Source: Berkiella sp964496435 (lineage in GTDB: Bacteria > Pseudomonadota > Gammaproteobacteria > Berkiellales > Berkiellaceae). From it: DNA of 64,000 nucleotides. The DNA is taken from assembly GCA_964496435.1 (NCBI GenBank), contig CAZBZP010000002.1, positions 124,001-188,000 of the forward strand. Direction: 5' to 3'. Both the position numbers and the translations under genes were made by a program. Shown here piece by piece: positions 18,886-27,081 of the stretch. Every line of letters begins with the position of its first letter. The first letter of the stretch is position 1. Under the pieces are notes generated by a model that was not told where the DNA came from, made no database searches, and saw nothing but the letters and a program-made list of their open reading frames with translations.

Positions 18886-19065
18886 ATGTTACGTTATGCC
18901 GCGATATCCCTAGCAATTTCACTTTTTTCAGTTGTATTGATTATTTTGAGTACGCTGGTCGCAGGTGGAATATTGTATCTTGCAAAAATCAGTGCTGTGC
19001 TCTTTTTTATTTTATTTCTTATTTTTCTTGCCATTGATTTCTATAAACGTCACGGCAAAAAGTGA
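18886..19065 (+). CDS. Small DUF1328-like membrane protein
   Basis: A 59-residue protein with two hydrophobic segments (residues about 5-28 and 33-50) and a basic end (KRHGKK). The MLRYAAISLAIS start followed by a Gly-containing hinge and FFILFLIFLAID resembles the DUF1328 family (YtjA of E. coli), small inner-membrane proteins of unknown function often induced by envelope or osmotic stress. ATG 18886 is chosen because GAGGGG ends five bases before it; the longer GTG frame at 18874 would cover this site. It is divergent from the H1-like gene. Confidence 0.7.
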   Translation: MLRYAAISLAISLFSVVLIILSTLVAGGILYLAKISAVLFFILFLIFLAIDFYKRHGKK

Positions 19066-19215
19066 GTAATTAGGCCTCATGTGCTCACTCAGTATCGCTC
19101 ATTGCTTTTTTGTTGTTAAGTTATAGAGATAGCAGCCACTATTTTAGTGCAATTGAAAGTATTTCCCTTATAATGCTTCTCTTGCATAAGCAAAGAAACA
19201 AATCAGGTTGGGCGA

Positions 19216-20181
19216 GTGACTTACATCATTGATTTACAACAACTGTGGGAACCTGTTGTAGGGGATTCTGCCTCAAGCACGTTGTCAGATAAGCAATTAG
19301 AATCACGTAAAAACGTCGTTTCTGTTGTGGTCATTGCACAGTTCAATGAAAAATTGATGAAACAGGCTTTAAATTCTGTACTTGCACAACAATTTGTACG
19401 TGAAATCATTATAGTGAATTGTGAAGAAAATGATTCACTCGAAAAGATGCTGAGCCAATTTACCAGCATGCATCCCAGGTGTTATTTGGTCAGGGGCCAC
19501 AAACAAGCCGGATTAGCAGCTGCTTATAACTTGGGCGCGCAACATGCTTCTGGTCAATTTCTTTTATTCATGAAAGGTAACTGTTTGCTTTCAAAAAATG
19601 CCATTGCCAAATTATTAGCAACAGGGATCAGAAAGCCTGCCCCTTGGGTTGTCGGTACCGCTGAGAAAAATATCGCCCTTCGATTTAAGCCTTTTGGCAA
19701 AATTAAAAAATTATTTAGCAACACATTAGATAGCCTGCACTATCAAGGCCAAGAACACGAAGTTTCTTTGGCTGGCGGTGGTTTTCATGCCGCGCATATT
19801 GGGCCAGAGTGTTTGTTTATGGCGACTTCGTCTTTTATGGAATTAAAGGGTTTAGATAAAAAGTGCTTTCACAGTACCTTTCATGTTGATTTATGCTTAC
19901 GTATTCACTTTGCTGGCGGTGGTGTTTACAGCGCGCGTGAATTTGAGGTGGTTGCTGTGCCAGGGAGGCTCCCTTCCCTAGTGGAAGACCTAAGACAGGA
20001 ATGGCAAGCTTTTTGTGGGCGTACTCATTTTTACAAGAAATATGTTAGGCGAACAACAAATGATGTAAAAATGTTTTTCCTCTATGGTGCTTTGATGATT
20101 GGCTTTATTGCCCGTGCTTTTTTTAAACTTTTAGGACGATTAATACCCAAAAGTGCAAAAAAGCCAAAAATAAAGAAGTAA
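19216..20181 (+). CDS. GT2-like glycosyltransferase
   Basis: A 321-residue protein with a GT-A fold. VSVVVIAQFNEKLMKQALNSV is the nucleotide-binding start, EIIIVNCEEND and GLAAAYNLGAQHASGQFLLF are the usual GT2 elements, and FHAAHIGPECLFMATSSFMEL the acceptor part. The Asp-x-Asp position seems replaced by KGN (FMKGNCLL), so activity may be altered. The C-terminus has one hydrophobic segment (YGALMIGFIARAFFKLLGRL) and a Lys-rich tail, so it is probably membrane-associated. The start is a GTG with only a weak ribosome binding site. It is monocistronic and separate from the main glycan locus by 6 kb; substrate unknown. Confidence 0.72.
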   Translation: MTYIIDLQQLWEPVVGDSASSTLSDKQLESRKNVVSVVVIAQFNEKLMKQALNSVLAQQFVREIIIVNCEENDSLEKMLSQFTSMHPRCYLVRGHKQAGLAAAYNLGAQHASGQFLLFMKGNCLLSKNAIAKLLATGIRKPAPWVVGTAEKNIALRFKPFGKIKKLFSNTLDSLHYQGQEHEVSLAGGGFHAAHIGPECLFMATSSFMELKGLDKKCFHSTFHVDLCLRIHFAGGGVYSAREFEVVAVPGRLPSLVEDLRQEWQAFCGRTHFYKKYVRRTTNDVKMFFLYGALMIGFIARAFFKLLGRLIPKSAKKPKIKK

Positions 20182-20268
20182 ACCAACTTTAATTCTCCCT
20201 AGTAACACGCATGATTTCTTGATAATATCCCCCAGCTCTTGAGCCCGAGAAGGCTTAAGGCATATAAT

Positions 20269-20381
20269 GGTGGCCTTGTCGGTCCCCTCGCAATGATACA
20301 TTATGAACCCCGCCAGGCCCGGAAGGGAGCAACGGTAATAGTGGACTCATGTGCCGGGGTGTGGCTGGCAAGGCTGCCACC
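20269..20381 (+). ncRNA. ffs: Signal recognition particle RNA (bacterial 4.5S)
   Basis: A 113-nt RNA with the conserved SRP apical motif CAGGCCCGGAAGGGAGCA and the matching strand GTGCCGGGGTGTGGCTGGCA. The ends pair (GGTGGCC with GGCTGCCACC) to form the long hairpin. Size and position upstream of dnaX match other gammaproteobacteria. It binds Ffh and directs ribosomes making membrane proteins to FtsY. A TATAAT lies directly before the first base (20263-20268), too close to be the -10 element for this end, so either transcription starts a few bases inside or the 5' end is made by processing. Confidence 0.93.
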
Positions 20382-20532
20382 AATTCTACAGCGAAGGCAC
20401 ATCACTAAATCTCCCAGCACAACCTAAATTTGTATAGAATAGTATTCTTTGTAGGGGTGGATTTCACTCGTTCGGCGAAGCCTTGGTATAGTCTGGGTGT
20501 TCGCTCAGAATTTAAATGGGAAGAATATAAGC

Positions 20533-22239
20533 GTGACTGAGCAATATCAGGTCCTCGCCCGAAAATGGCGACCGAAAACTTTTGCTGAGCTCAAAGGCCA
20601 AGAACATGTAACGCGAGCGCTCGTTAATGCGATTACGCGTGGTGAATTACATCATGCCTATCTTTTTACCGGCACACGTGGTGTGGGTAAAACAAGTGTC
20701 GCCAGAATTTTAGCAAAGTGCTTTAATTGCGAACAAGGCGTGAGCGCTACTCCTTGTGGTCTTTGTTCTGCTTGCACCAGCATTGATGCTGGGCGCTTTG
20801 TTGATTTAATAGAAGTCGATGGCGCTTCTCGCACACGCGTAGAAGACACACGCGAATTACTTGAAAATGTGCAATATGCGCCAAGTGTGGGTCGCTATAA
20901 AATTTATTTAATTGACGAAGTACATATGTTGTCCACGCATAGTTTTAATGCGTTGTTAAAAACATTGGAAGAGCCTCCACCGCATGTTAAATTTATTTTA
21001 GCAACAACAGATCCAGAACGGATCCCAGTGACGGTATTGTCGCGTTGTTTACGCTTTGTGCTCAAAGCATTGTCAGATACGGAAATTGCAGCACAATTGG
21101 CGGCCATTTTAACCGCAGAAAATATTTCCTTTGAAGAGCAAGCCTTACAAATGGTAGCCAAAGCAGGCGCAGGCAGCATGCGTGATGCTTTGAGTTTGCT
21201 TGAGCAAGCCAATGCCTATAGCGATGGTATTTTAAAACGTGATGCTGTAGAAGAAATGTTAGGGCTTGGCTATCAGCGTTACTTGCCTGATTTAATGAAA
21301 GCAATAGCAGCCAATGATGTTAAAGCGAGCTTACAATTTGTCGAAGAAATGTCTTTAATTGGCGCTGATTTTGAACAAAGCATGGCAAGTCTTTTGCAAA
21401 TTCTACATGGCCTTGCTATTGCTCAAGCATTAAACAGTGATGCTGTTGCAGATTTTGCAGCGTTGACGCCAGAATTATTAGCATTAAAAAATACATTAAC
21501 CCCCGAAGCGGTACAGCTGCTTTATCAAATTTGCTTGATGGCGCAAAAAGATCTTCCTCTTGCACCAACTTCACGTATTGGCTTTGAAATGGGCTTACTG
21601 CGGATGATGTTGTTTCGTCCTAAGAAAGTAACAGCCGCTTCGTCAATGACACAGGCAGAAAAACCTGTAGCGCCACTGACAGCCCCCATGCCTGTTCAAG
21701 CAAAAGAAGTAAAACCAGCGGCACCTGCAGCACCACCACAGGTAGCAGCAGCACCTATGGCAGCAGCACCTATGGCAGCAGCACCTGTTGCAGTAGCGCC
21801 TATGGCGGCAGCACCTACGCAGGTGATAACGACGCCAAAACCAGTTGCACCTCAACATGAAGATGGCGCCCTTAATTGGATTGAGCTTATACCCAAATTG
21901 GCGCTGACAGGCGTAACCTTAATGGTGGTGAAAAATTGTATTATCAGTAACTGGGATGGCAATCATTTAGTCTTAATCTTAGATGTGTACCAAAAGACCT
22001 GCCTAAACCCAGTGCGTCAAACTCAAATTCAAGAAGCCCTAAGCCACTATTTTGGCAAACCGATTAAATTAACCATCCAATTAGGGGATGTTGGCACAGG
22101 CTCACCTATCAAGGTGGCCGAAGTTCAAGCACAGCGAAAAGTAGAAGAGGCGCATTCTTCGATTGAACAAGATAAAGTCGTGCAAAATATTCTCTCAACC
22201 TTCGATGCAACGGTTGAAAAAATTTCAGTAAAAGAGTGA
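20533..22239 (+). CDS. dnaX: DNA polymerase III subunits gamma and tau
   Basis: A 568-residue clamp-loader ATPase subunit. The N-terminus MTEQYQVLARKWRPKTF is canonical and starts at GTG 20533 with GGAAG upstream. Walker A is GTRGVGKT at residues 47-54, a four-Cys zinc module follows (CFNCEQG ... CGLCSAC), then LIDEVHML (Walker B) and LSRCLRF (sensor I / arginine finger). The middle has an Ala/Pro/Met linker with 15-bp repeats, and the C-terminal ~140 residues correspond to the tau-specific domain. I see no slippery A-AAA-AAG in frame, so production of a short gamma form is not evident. It is the first gene of dnaX-ybaB-recR. Confidence 0.97.
   Translation: MTEQYQVLARKWRPKTFAELKGQEHVTRALVNAITRGELHHAYLFTGTRGVGKTSVARILAKCFNCEQGVSATPCGLCSACTSIDAGRFVDLIEVDGASRTRVEDTRELLENVQYAPSVGRYKIYLIDEVHMLSTHSFNALLKTLEEPPPHVKFILATTDPERIPVTVLSRCLRFVLKALSDTEIAAQLAAILTAENISFEEQALQMVAKAGAGSMRDALSLLEQANAYSDGILKRDAVEEMLGLGYQRYLPDLMKAIAANDVKASLQFVEEMSLIGADFEQSMASLLQILHGLAIAQALNSDAVADFAALTPELLALKNTLTPEAVQLLYQICLMAQKDLPLAPTSRIGFEMGLLRMMLFRPKKVTAASSMTQAEKPVAPLTAPMPVQAKEVKPAAPAAPPQVAAAPMAAAPMAAAPVAVAPMAAAPTQVITTPKPVAPQHEDGALNWIELIPKLALTGVTLMVVKNCIISNWDGNHLVLILDVYQKTCLNPVRQTQIQEALSHYFGKPIKLTIQLGDVGTGSPIKVAEVQAQRKVEEAHSSIEQDKVVQNILSTFDATVEKISVKE
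21747..21820. repeat. Imperfect 15-bp repeats in the dnaX linker
   Basis: About five imperfect copies of GCAGCACCTATGGCA encode the AAPMA-type linker between the ATPase and the tau-specific domain of DnaX. Such low-complexity linkers vary in length between strains by repeat slippage. Confidence 0.8.
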
Positions 22240-22250
22240 TGAGGTGTTAA

Positions 22251-22592
22251 ATGGATATGTCGATGATCAAAAATTTAATGCAGAACGCACAAAAGATGCA
22301 AGAAAGCATGCGGACTGCTTATCAAGATGTTGCAGAAAACAGCAGTATCATCGTGCAAGGTAAAGCGGGCGGCGATTTAGTCGTTGCACATATTAACCTG
22401 AAAATGCAGGTGACAAAATTAGATCTGCAACCTGCGCTTTTTGAAGAGAAGCAGGAAGTGATTGCTGAATTGATTTCAGCTGCCGTAAACCAAGGCATAC
22501 AATTAGCACAAAGCGCATTAAAACAAGAGATGATGCAAAAAGCACAGCAATTAGGGATCCCGCCAGAGTTTTTGGCACAAATGCGAGGATAA
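22251..22592 (+). CDS. ybaB: YbaB/EbfC nucleoid-associated protein
   Basis: A 113-residue member of the YbaB/EbfC family, small dimeric DNA-binding proteins that coat the nucleoid. The family block is IKNLMQNAQKMQESM at the N-terminus, then VQGKAGGDLVVAHIN and a C-terminal helical arm ending LGIPPEFLAQMRG. Length is normal. It starts 11 bases after the dnaX stop with GAGGTG upstream, and recR starts four bases after its stop. The conserved dnaX-ybaB-recR order links it to replication and recombination, although its exact role there is unsettled. Confidence 0.95.
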   Translation: MDMSMIKNLMQNAQKMQESMRTAYQDVAENSSIIVQGKAGGDLVVAHINLKMQVTKLDLQPALFEEKQEVIAELISAAVNQGIQLAQSALKQEMMQKAQQLGIPPEFLAQMRG

Positions 22593-22596
22593 AGGA

Positions 22597-23193
22597 TTGT
22601 CTTTTAGCCCATTATTAAAACAATTGATAGAAGCTTTTCGTGTGCTGCCTGGCGTTGGCCATAAGAGTGCGCAGCGTATGGCTTTTCATTTGCTAGAACG
22701 TGACAGGGAAGGTGCGCAACGCTTGGGGTATTTTTTGACGCAAGCCGTTAAGCAAGTAGGGCATTGTGAGCATTGCCGGATTTTATGTGAAAAACCGATT
22801 TGCTTTATTTGCGAAAACAAAAACCGTGATCACAGTCTTTTATGCATTGTCCAAGGTCCAGGCCATGTTGCTGCTATAGAGCAAACCGGCGGGTATCCCG
22901 GTTTGTATTTTGTCCTCTCAGGGCATTTGTCGCCTATTGATGGCATTGGGCCACAAGAAATTGGTATTGATGCACTCAATAATAGGTTACAAAACACCAT
23001 GCTAAAAGAAGTAGTGTTAGCAACAAACTCAACCGTGGAAGGCGAAGCGACAGCTTATTATATTGCTGATCTCGTTAAATCACAGGGTATCAAAGTCACG
23101 CGCATTGCGCATGGTGTGCCCATGGGCGGAGAGTTGGAATATATTGATGGTGGCACGCTTGCTAAAGCATTATTAGACAGAACCGTAGTTTAA
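22597..23193 (+). CDS. recR: Recombination mediator RecR
   Basis: A 198-residue RecR, which with RecO and RecF loads RecA on gapped DNA. The helix-hairpin-helix is LPGVGHKSAQRMAF, the four-Cys zinc finger is CEHCRILCEKPICFIC, and the Toprim domain follows (LLCIVQGPGHVAAIE; ATNSTVEGEATAYY). The C-terminal block VTRIAHGVPMGGELEYIDGGTL is universal in the family. It starts at TTG 22597 with AGGATAAAGGA just before it, four bases after ybaB, so translation is coupled. Length is typical. Confidence 0.97.
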   Translation: MSFSPLLKQLIEAFRVLPGVGHKSAQRMAFHLLERDREGAQRLGYFLTQAVKQVGHCEHCRILCEKPICFICENKNRDHSLLCIVQGPGHVAAIEQTGGYPGLYFVLSGHLSPIDGIGPQEIGIDALNNRLQNTMLKEVVLATNSTVEGEATAYYIADLVKSQGIKVTRIAHGVPMGGELEYIDGGTLAKALLDRTVV

Positions 23194-23219
23194 ATTAGTT
23201 TAACTTTTTAAGGACAGTC

Positions 23220-25169
23220 ATGAACGCGACAGTAACGAAAGAAACGCGTGGGTTTCAAACTGAAGTAAAGCAATTATTACACTTAATGATTCATGCTTTA
23301 TACAGTAACAAGGAAATCTTTTTAAGAGAATTAATATCCAATGCCTCAGATGCGGCAGATAAACTTCGTTTTGAAGCCATTGCCACGCCAACCTTATATG
23401 AAGGTGATACAGAACTTGCTATTCATATCTACTATGATAAAGAAGCTAAAACAATCACTATCAGTGACAACGGTATTGGTATGTCACGTGAGGATGCCAT
23501 TAACAATTTGGGCACCATCGCAAAATCAGGCACACAAGAATTTTTGAACTCCTTAACGGGCGATCAAGTCAAAGATAGACATTTGATAGGCCAGTTTGGT
23601 GTTGGTTTCTACTCAAGCTTTATTGTTGCTGACAAAGTCACTGTCCGAACACGTCGTGCAGGCTTAGATAAAAATCAGGGTGTTTGCTGGGAATCAACCG
23701 GTGAAGGTGATTACACAGTTGAAACCATTGAGAAAGAAAGACATGGCACAGACATTACCTTACACTTAAAAGAAACAGAAGAAGATTTTTTAAATGGTCT
23801 AAGACTGCGCCACATAGTCACCAAGTATTCTGATCATATAAACCTACCCGTTTACATGAAAAAAGAAGATTACAGTGCGCTGCTCAAAGGCGAAGAAGAA
23901 AAGCCTAAGACAGAAGAAGATGAGAAAGATGAAGTCGTCAATCGTGCTAACGCCCTTTGGGTAGTGCCAAAGAGTGAAATTGAGGATGAAGCCTATTGCG
24001 AATTCTATAAGCATGTTGCGCATGATTACGAAGATCCCCTTGTGTGGGCGCATAATAGGGTAGAGGGCAAATTAGAATATATCACCTTGCTATATATCCC
24101 TTCGCGCGCGCCTTTTGACTTATGGCAAGCCAATAAGCCACGTGGTTTAAAGCTCTATGTGAAGCGTGTATTCATTATGGATAATGCAGAACAATTTTTG
24201 CCAAATTATCTGCGCTTTGTCAGAGGTATCATTGACAGCAATGACTTGCCATTAAATATTTCACGTGAAATTTTGCAAAGCAACCGCACAGTGGATTCTA
24301 TTCGTACGTTTATAGTTAAACGTGTGCTAACGATGATGGCTGATTTAGCAAAAGACAACAGTGAAAAGTATTTACAGTTCTGGCATGAGTTTGGCTTGGT
24401 ATTAAAAGAAGGTCCGGCTGAAGATTTTGCTAACAAAGAAGCGATTGCCAAGCTTTTACGTTTTTCATCAACACACAACAATGATGAAAAACAAGAAGTC
24501 TCCTTGGACGACTACATTGCGCGCATGAAAGAAGGGCAAGATAAGATTTACTACATTGCCGCAGATACCTTTAATGCAGCAAGACATAGCCCGCATTTAG
24601 AAATCTTCCACGATAAAGGCATTGAAGTACTGTTAATGTATGACAGAATTGATGAATGGCTCATGTCTCATATGAATGAATATGAAACAAAGAAATTCCA
24701 ATCGGTTGCGATGGGATCTTTAGAAGAGCTAAATTTTGCAGGCACTAAAGATGAAAAGACTGACAAGAGCGAAAAGGCTTTAGAGCAAGAAAAAGATGAT
24801 TTCAAAGATACTTTGAGCAAAATTAAACTTTCACTTGCTGATAAGGTTGAGGATGTCAGGCTTACTGCGCGTTTAACATCTTCACCATCTTGTGTTGTGG
24901 CAGAAGAAGGGCAAATGACAAGCCAAATGCAAAGGCTGATGCGAAGCGCAGGGCAAGTGATAAACACCAAGCCCATCTTGGAGCTCAACCCACATCATTT
25001 GTTAGTGCAACGCTTGAAAAATGAACAAGATGAGAAAAGCTTTAATGATTTAAGCCAAGTCTTATTTGATCAAGCTATTCTTGCAGAAGGTGGTCAGCTG
25101 GATGATCCTGCCTCTTTTGTGAGAAAGTTTAATGAGCTGCTTGTTCATGTGGCTAATAAAGGAAAATAG
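23220..25169 (+). CDS. htpG: Hsp90-family chaperone HtpG
   Basis: A 649-residue cytosolic Hsp90. The GHKL ATPase motifs are present: ELISNASDAADKLRF, DNGIGM and GQFGVGFYSSF. The middle domain includes RFVRGIIDSNDLPLNISREI, and the C-terminal dimerisation domain is complete. It is slightly longer than the E. coli protein (624) because of charged insertions near residues 225-240 (KGEEEKPKTEEDEKDE) and 515-535. It follows recR by 26 bases with an AGGA site before the ATG, the same order as in E. coli. A palindrome after its stop probably ends transcription. Confidence 0.97.
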   Translation: MNATVTKETRGFQTEVKQLLHLMIHALYSNKEIFLRELISNASDAADKLRFEAIATPTLYEGDTELAIHIYYDKEAKTITISDNGIGMSREDAINNLGTIAKSGTQEFLNSLTGDQVKDRHLIGQFGVGFYSSFIVADKVTVRTRRAGLDKNQGVCWESTGEGDYTVETIEKERHGTDITLHLKETEEDFLNGLRLRHIVTKYSDHINLPVYMKKEDYSALLKGEEEKPKTEEDEKDEVVNRANALWVVPKSEIEDEAYCEFYKHVAHDYEDPLVWAHNRVEGKLEYITLLYIPSRAPFDLWQANKPRGLKLYVKRVFIMDNAEQFLPNYLRFVRGIIDSNDLPLNISREILQSNRTVDSIRTFIVKRVLTMMADLAKDNSEKYLQFWHEFGLVLKEGPAEDFANKEAIAKLLRFSSTHNNDEKQEVSLDDYIARMKEGQDKIYYIAADTFNAARHSPHLEIFHDKGIEVLLMYDRIDEWLMSHMNEYETKKFQSVAMGSLEELNFAGTKDEKTDKSEKALEQEKDDFKDTLSKIKLSLADKVEDVRLTARLTSSPSCVVAEEGQMTSQMQRLMRSAGQVINTKPILELNPHHLLVQRLKNEQDEKSFNDLSQVLFDQAILAEGGQLDDPASFVRKFNELLVHVANKGK

Positions 25170-25174
25170 TAGAG

Positions 25175-25209
25175 CTTAGTGGATGCCCCCTTTTAAGGGG
25201 GCAACTAAG
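25175..25209. terminator. Palindromic hairpin after htpG
   Basis: TGCCCCC and GGGGGCA pair around a TTTTAA core, and an outer stem CTTAGT / ACTAAG extends it. It lacks a long T run, so it may be a dispersed palindrome used as a terminator rather than a classical one. Similar C5T3/A3G5 palindromes occur at 39926 and 53323. Confidence 0.55.
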
Positions 25210-25229
25210 ATGACGCACAGGGATGTAAT

Positions 25230-26900
25230 ATGAAAAGAAAGCAATATCTTTTTGCCTTATTGTTAGTCTCAAAGTTTGCCTTTTCAGCCAATGATAATCC
25301 CATCCCCCGTTTTAACAGCATTGATTCCATAAAAACGGGCATTGAAAATCATCACTATTCTTGTGAACAATTAATATCTGACTATATCAATCGCATACTA
25401 AAAGAAGATATGCGTTATGATAAGAAGCATTTACCGCTTAATGCCATTAGCTATATTAATCCTTATGCAATCGAACAGGCCAAGCAACTTGATGCAGCCT
25501 TTTCTCAAAACAAAAAAATAACAAAGGCAATGCATTGTGTGCCCGTGCTTTTAAAGGACAACATTCATAGCATTGATATGCCAACTCAAGTAGGCTCTTA
25601 TGCCATGCAAATGTCATGGCCACCAATGGATGCCACCATCGTACAAAAACTGCGCGCGCAAGGTGCTATCATGTTAGCCAAAACAGCGATGGCAGAGTTT
25701 GCTATGCCACCTGTTGATACCAATTCTCTGTTGGGCAGAACAGGGAACGCCTATGATCCCAATTTAACACCAGGGGGCTCAAGTAGTGGCGCAGCAAGTG
25801 GTGTGGCTTATGGTTTTGGCGTCGTTGCCATCGGCTCAGATAACTCTGGTTCAATTCGTGGGCCTGCGGGCTTAAACGGATTATTGGGTTTACGCCCAAG
25901 CTACGGTCTTGTTAGTGTGGATGGCACCTTTCCTTTAGGAGAATTAAATGGTGTTTATGGCCCCATAGCTTATGATTTTGCCGATATTGTCAAAGTTTTA
26001 GCTTTAATCTCAGGTGAAGATCCTAAAGATTTTCGCACAAAAGGTGCTCAAGCCTTTGATGCCTCTTTAAAAGAATTAATGAATACCCAGCTTAAAGGCA
26101 AACGAATTGGCATCATCCACAAAACAGATAAAACAATTGATTATCAATATGATGAGCAAGCAAAAGTCATTTTTGAGACCATCATTTCAAAGTTAAAATC
26201 CTTAGGCATAGAAATTGTACCTGATATTTCCTTAGAGGGCTTCAATACGGATAATTCAGATCTCCTGGTGGGCGGGGTTGATTATATCAATGCCTATTTA
26301 CTCAAAGGCTACTCACCGCGCATCAATTATAGTGATTTTTGCCAAAGTGCACGCAGCGATAGATTGGGTGATGTTAAAGAATGCAGGGCAAGAATGAAAA
26401 CTGATCCTGGCATTCATTCCAAAATGTATCAGTCTAAACGCAAGATGTTTGAAAATAATTTGGCTATTATTAACCGCATTATGGATAAACATAAATTAGA
26501 TGCTTTTCTCTACCTTGTGCAAAAGCCATACTTCCCAGAAGAAATTAATTCACAAGAACATTTTGCCTACATTGCCTCTAATGCTGGTTTACCTGCAATA
26601 GTTATTCGAGGCCCCATGAGCACGCATGAAAACCCAAGGCCTACTTTCTTACAATTAATTGCACACAAATTTGATGAAAAGACCTTATTGGCAATTATTG
26701 GTCAATATGAACAGCTAGGTGTGCCACAAAGGCCAGGAAAAATTCAAAGTACACAAGGCTTAAGTTTTGATGAAATTGCAGCCTTTAATAGTTATAAGCA
26801 ATCCATTGCGCCTCAACTTTATCACTATATGAAAGCACACAATCTCAGCACAGATACTTTAACCCCAGAAAAATGGCAGGCATTTTTACAAAGCATCTAA
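25230..26900 (+). CDS. Exported amidase-signature hydrolase
   Basis: A 556-residue amidase. Residues 1-20 are a signal peptide (MKRKQYLFALLLVSKFAFSA). The Ser-cisSer-Lys triad is visible: Lys in VPVLLKDN (about residue 109), cis-Ser in GGSSSGAASG (about 185) and the nucleophile in SDNSGSIRGPA (about 208). It resembles GatA-like and peptide-amidase enzymes, but the signal peptide and single-gene context make a tRNA-amidotransferase role unlikely. It probably hydrolyses amide bonds of peptides or other amides in the periplasm or outside the cell. A long-acyl amide substrate cannot be excluded. Transcribed alone after htpG. Confidence 0.82.
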   Translation: MKRKQYLFALLLVSKFAFSANDNPIPRFNSIDSIKTGIENHHYSCEQLISDYINRILKEDMRYDKKHLPLNAISYINPYAIEQAKQLDAAFSQNKKITKAMHCVPVLLKDNIHSIDMPTQVGSYAMQMSWPPMDATIVQKLRAQGAIMLAKTAMAEFAMPPVDTNSLLGRTGNAYDPNLTPGGSSSGAASGVAYGFGVVAIGSDNSGSIRGPAGLNGLLGLRPSYGLVSVDGTFPLGELNGVYGPIAYDFADIVKVLALISGEDPKDFRTKGAQAFDASLKELMNTQLKGKRIGIIHKTDKTIDYQYDEQAKVIFETIISKLKSLGIEIVPDISLEGFNTDNSDLLVGGVDYINAYLLKGYSPRINYSDFCQSARSDRLGDVKECRARMKTDPGIHSKMYQSKRKMFENNLAIINRIMDKHKLDAFLYLVQKPYFPEEINSQEHFAYIASNAGLPAIVIRGPMSTHENPRPTFLQLIAHKFDEKTLLAIIGQYEQLGVPQRPGKIQSTQGLSFDEIAAFNSYKQSIAPQLYHYMKAHNLSTDTLTPEKWQAFLQSI

Positions 26901-27081
26901 ATACAAGAAGGAGCTTTCCTTGTATCAATGCATGACGTATTTTCATTGACGATATTTTCACTATACCACTTATCGGTTTGCTCACGCCTTTGTTATCAAG
27001 TTATTTCAACCGCGTTGTCGCTATTATATATTGCCAAGCTCCTCATTTTCAGTTGATCATTCAAGCTTCCAAGGAGCAATT

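Noticed and set aside
20239..20427. Short frame across the SRP RNA
   Set aside because: It overlaps the structured RNA on the same strand; the RNA explains the conservation.
21541..21560. CAAAAAG in dnaX as a -1 frameshift site for gamma
   Set aside because: The heptamer is not in the X-XXY-YYZ phase of the gene frame (it reads GCG CAA AAA GAT).
21643..21858. Cys/Arg-rich frame on the minus strand of dnaX
   Set aside because: It is the antisense reading of the Ala/Pro repeat linker of dnaX and has no family features.
26901..26935. Hairpin after the amidase gene as a terminator
   Set aside because: The stem is interrupted (ATACAAG / CTTGTAT with an uneven centre) and lacks a T run; too weak to call.
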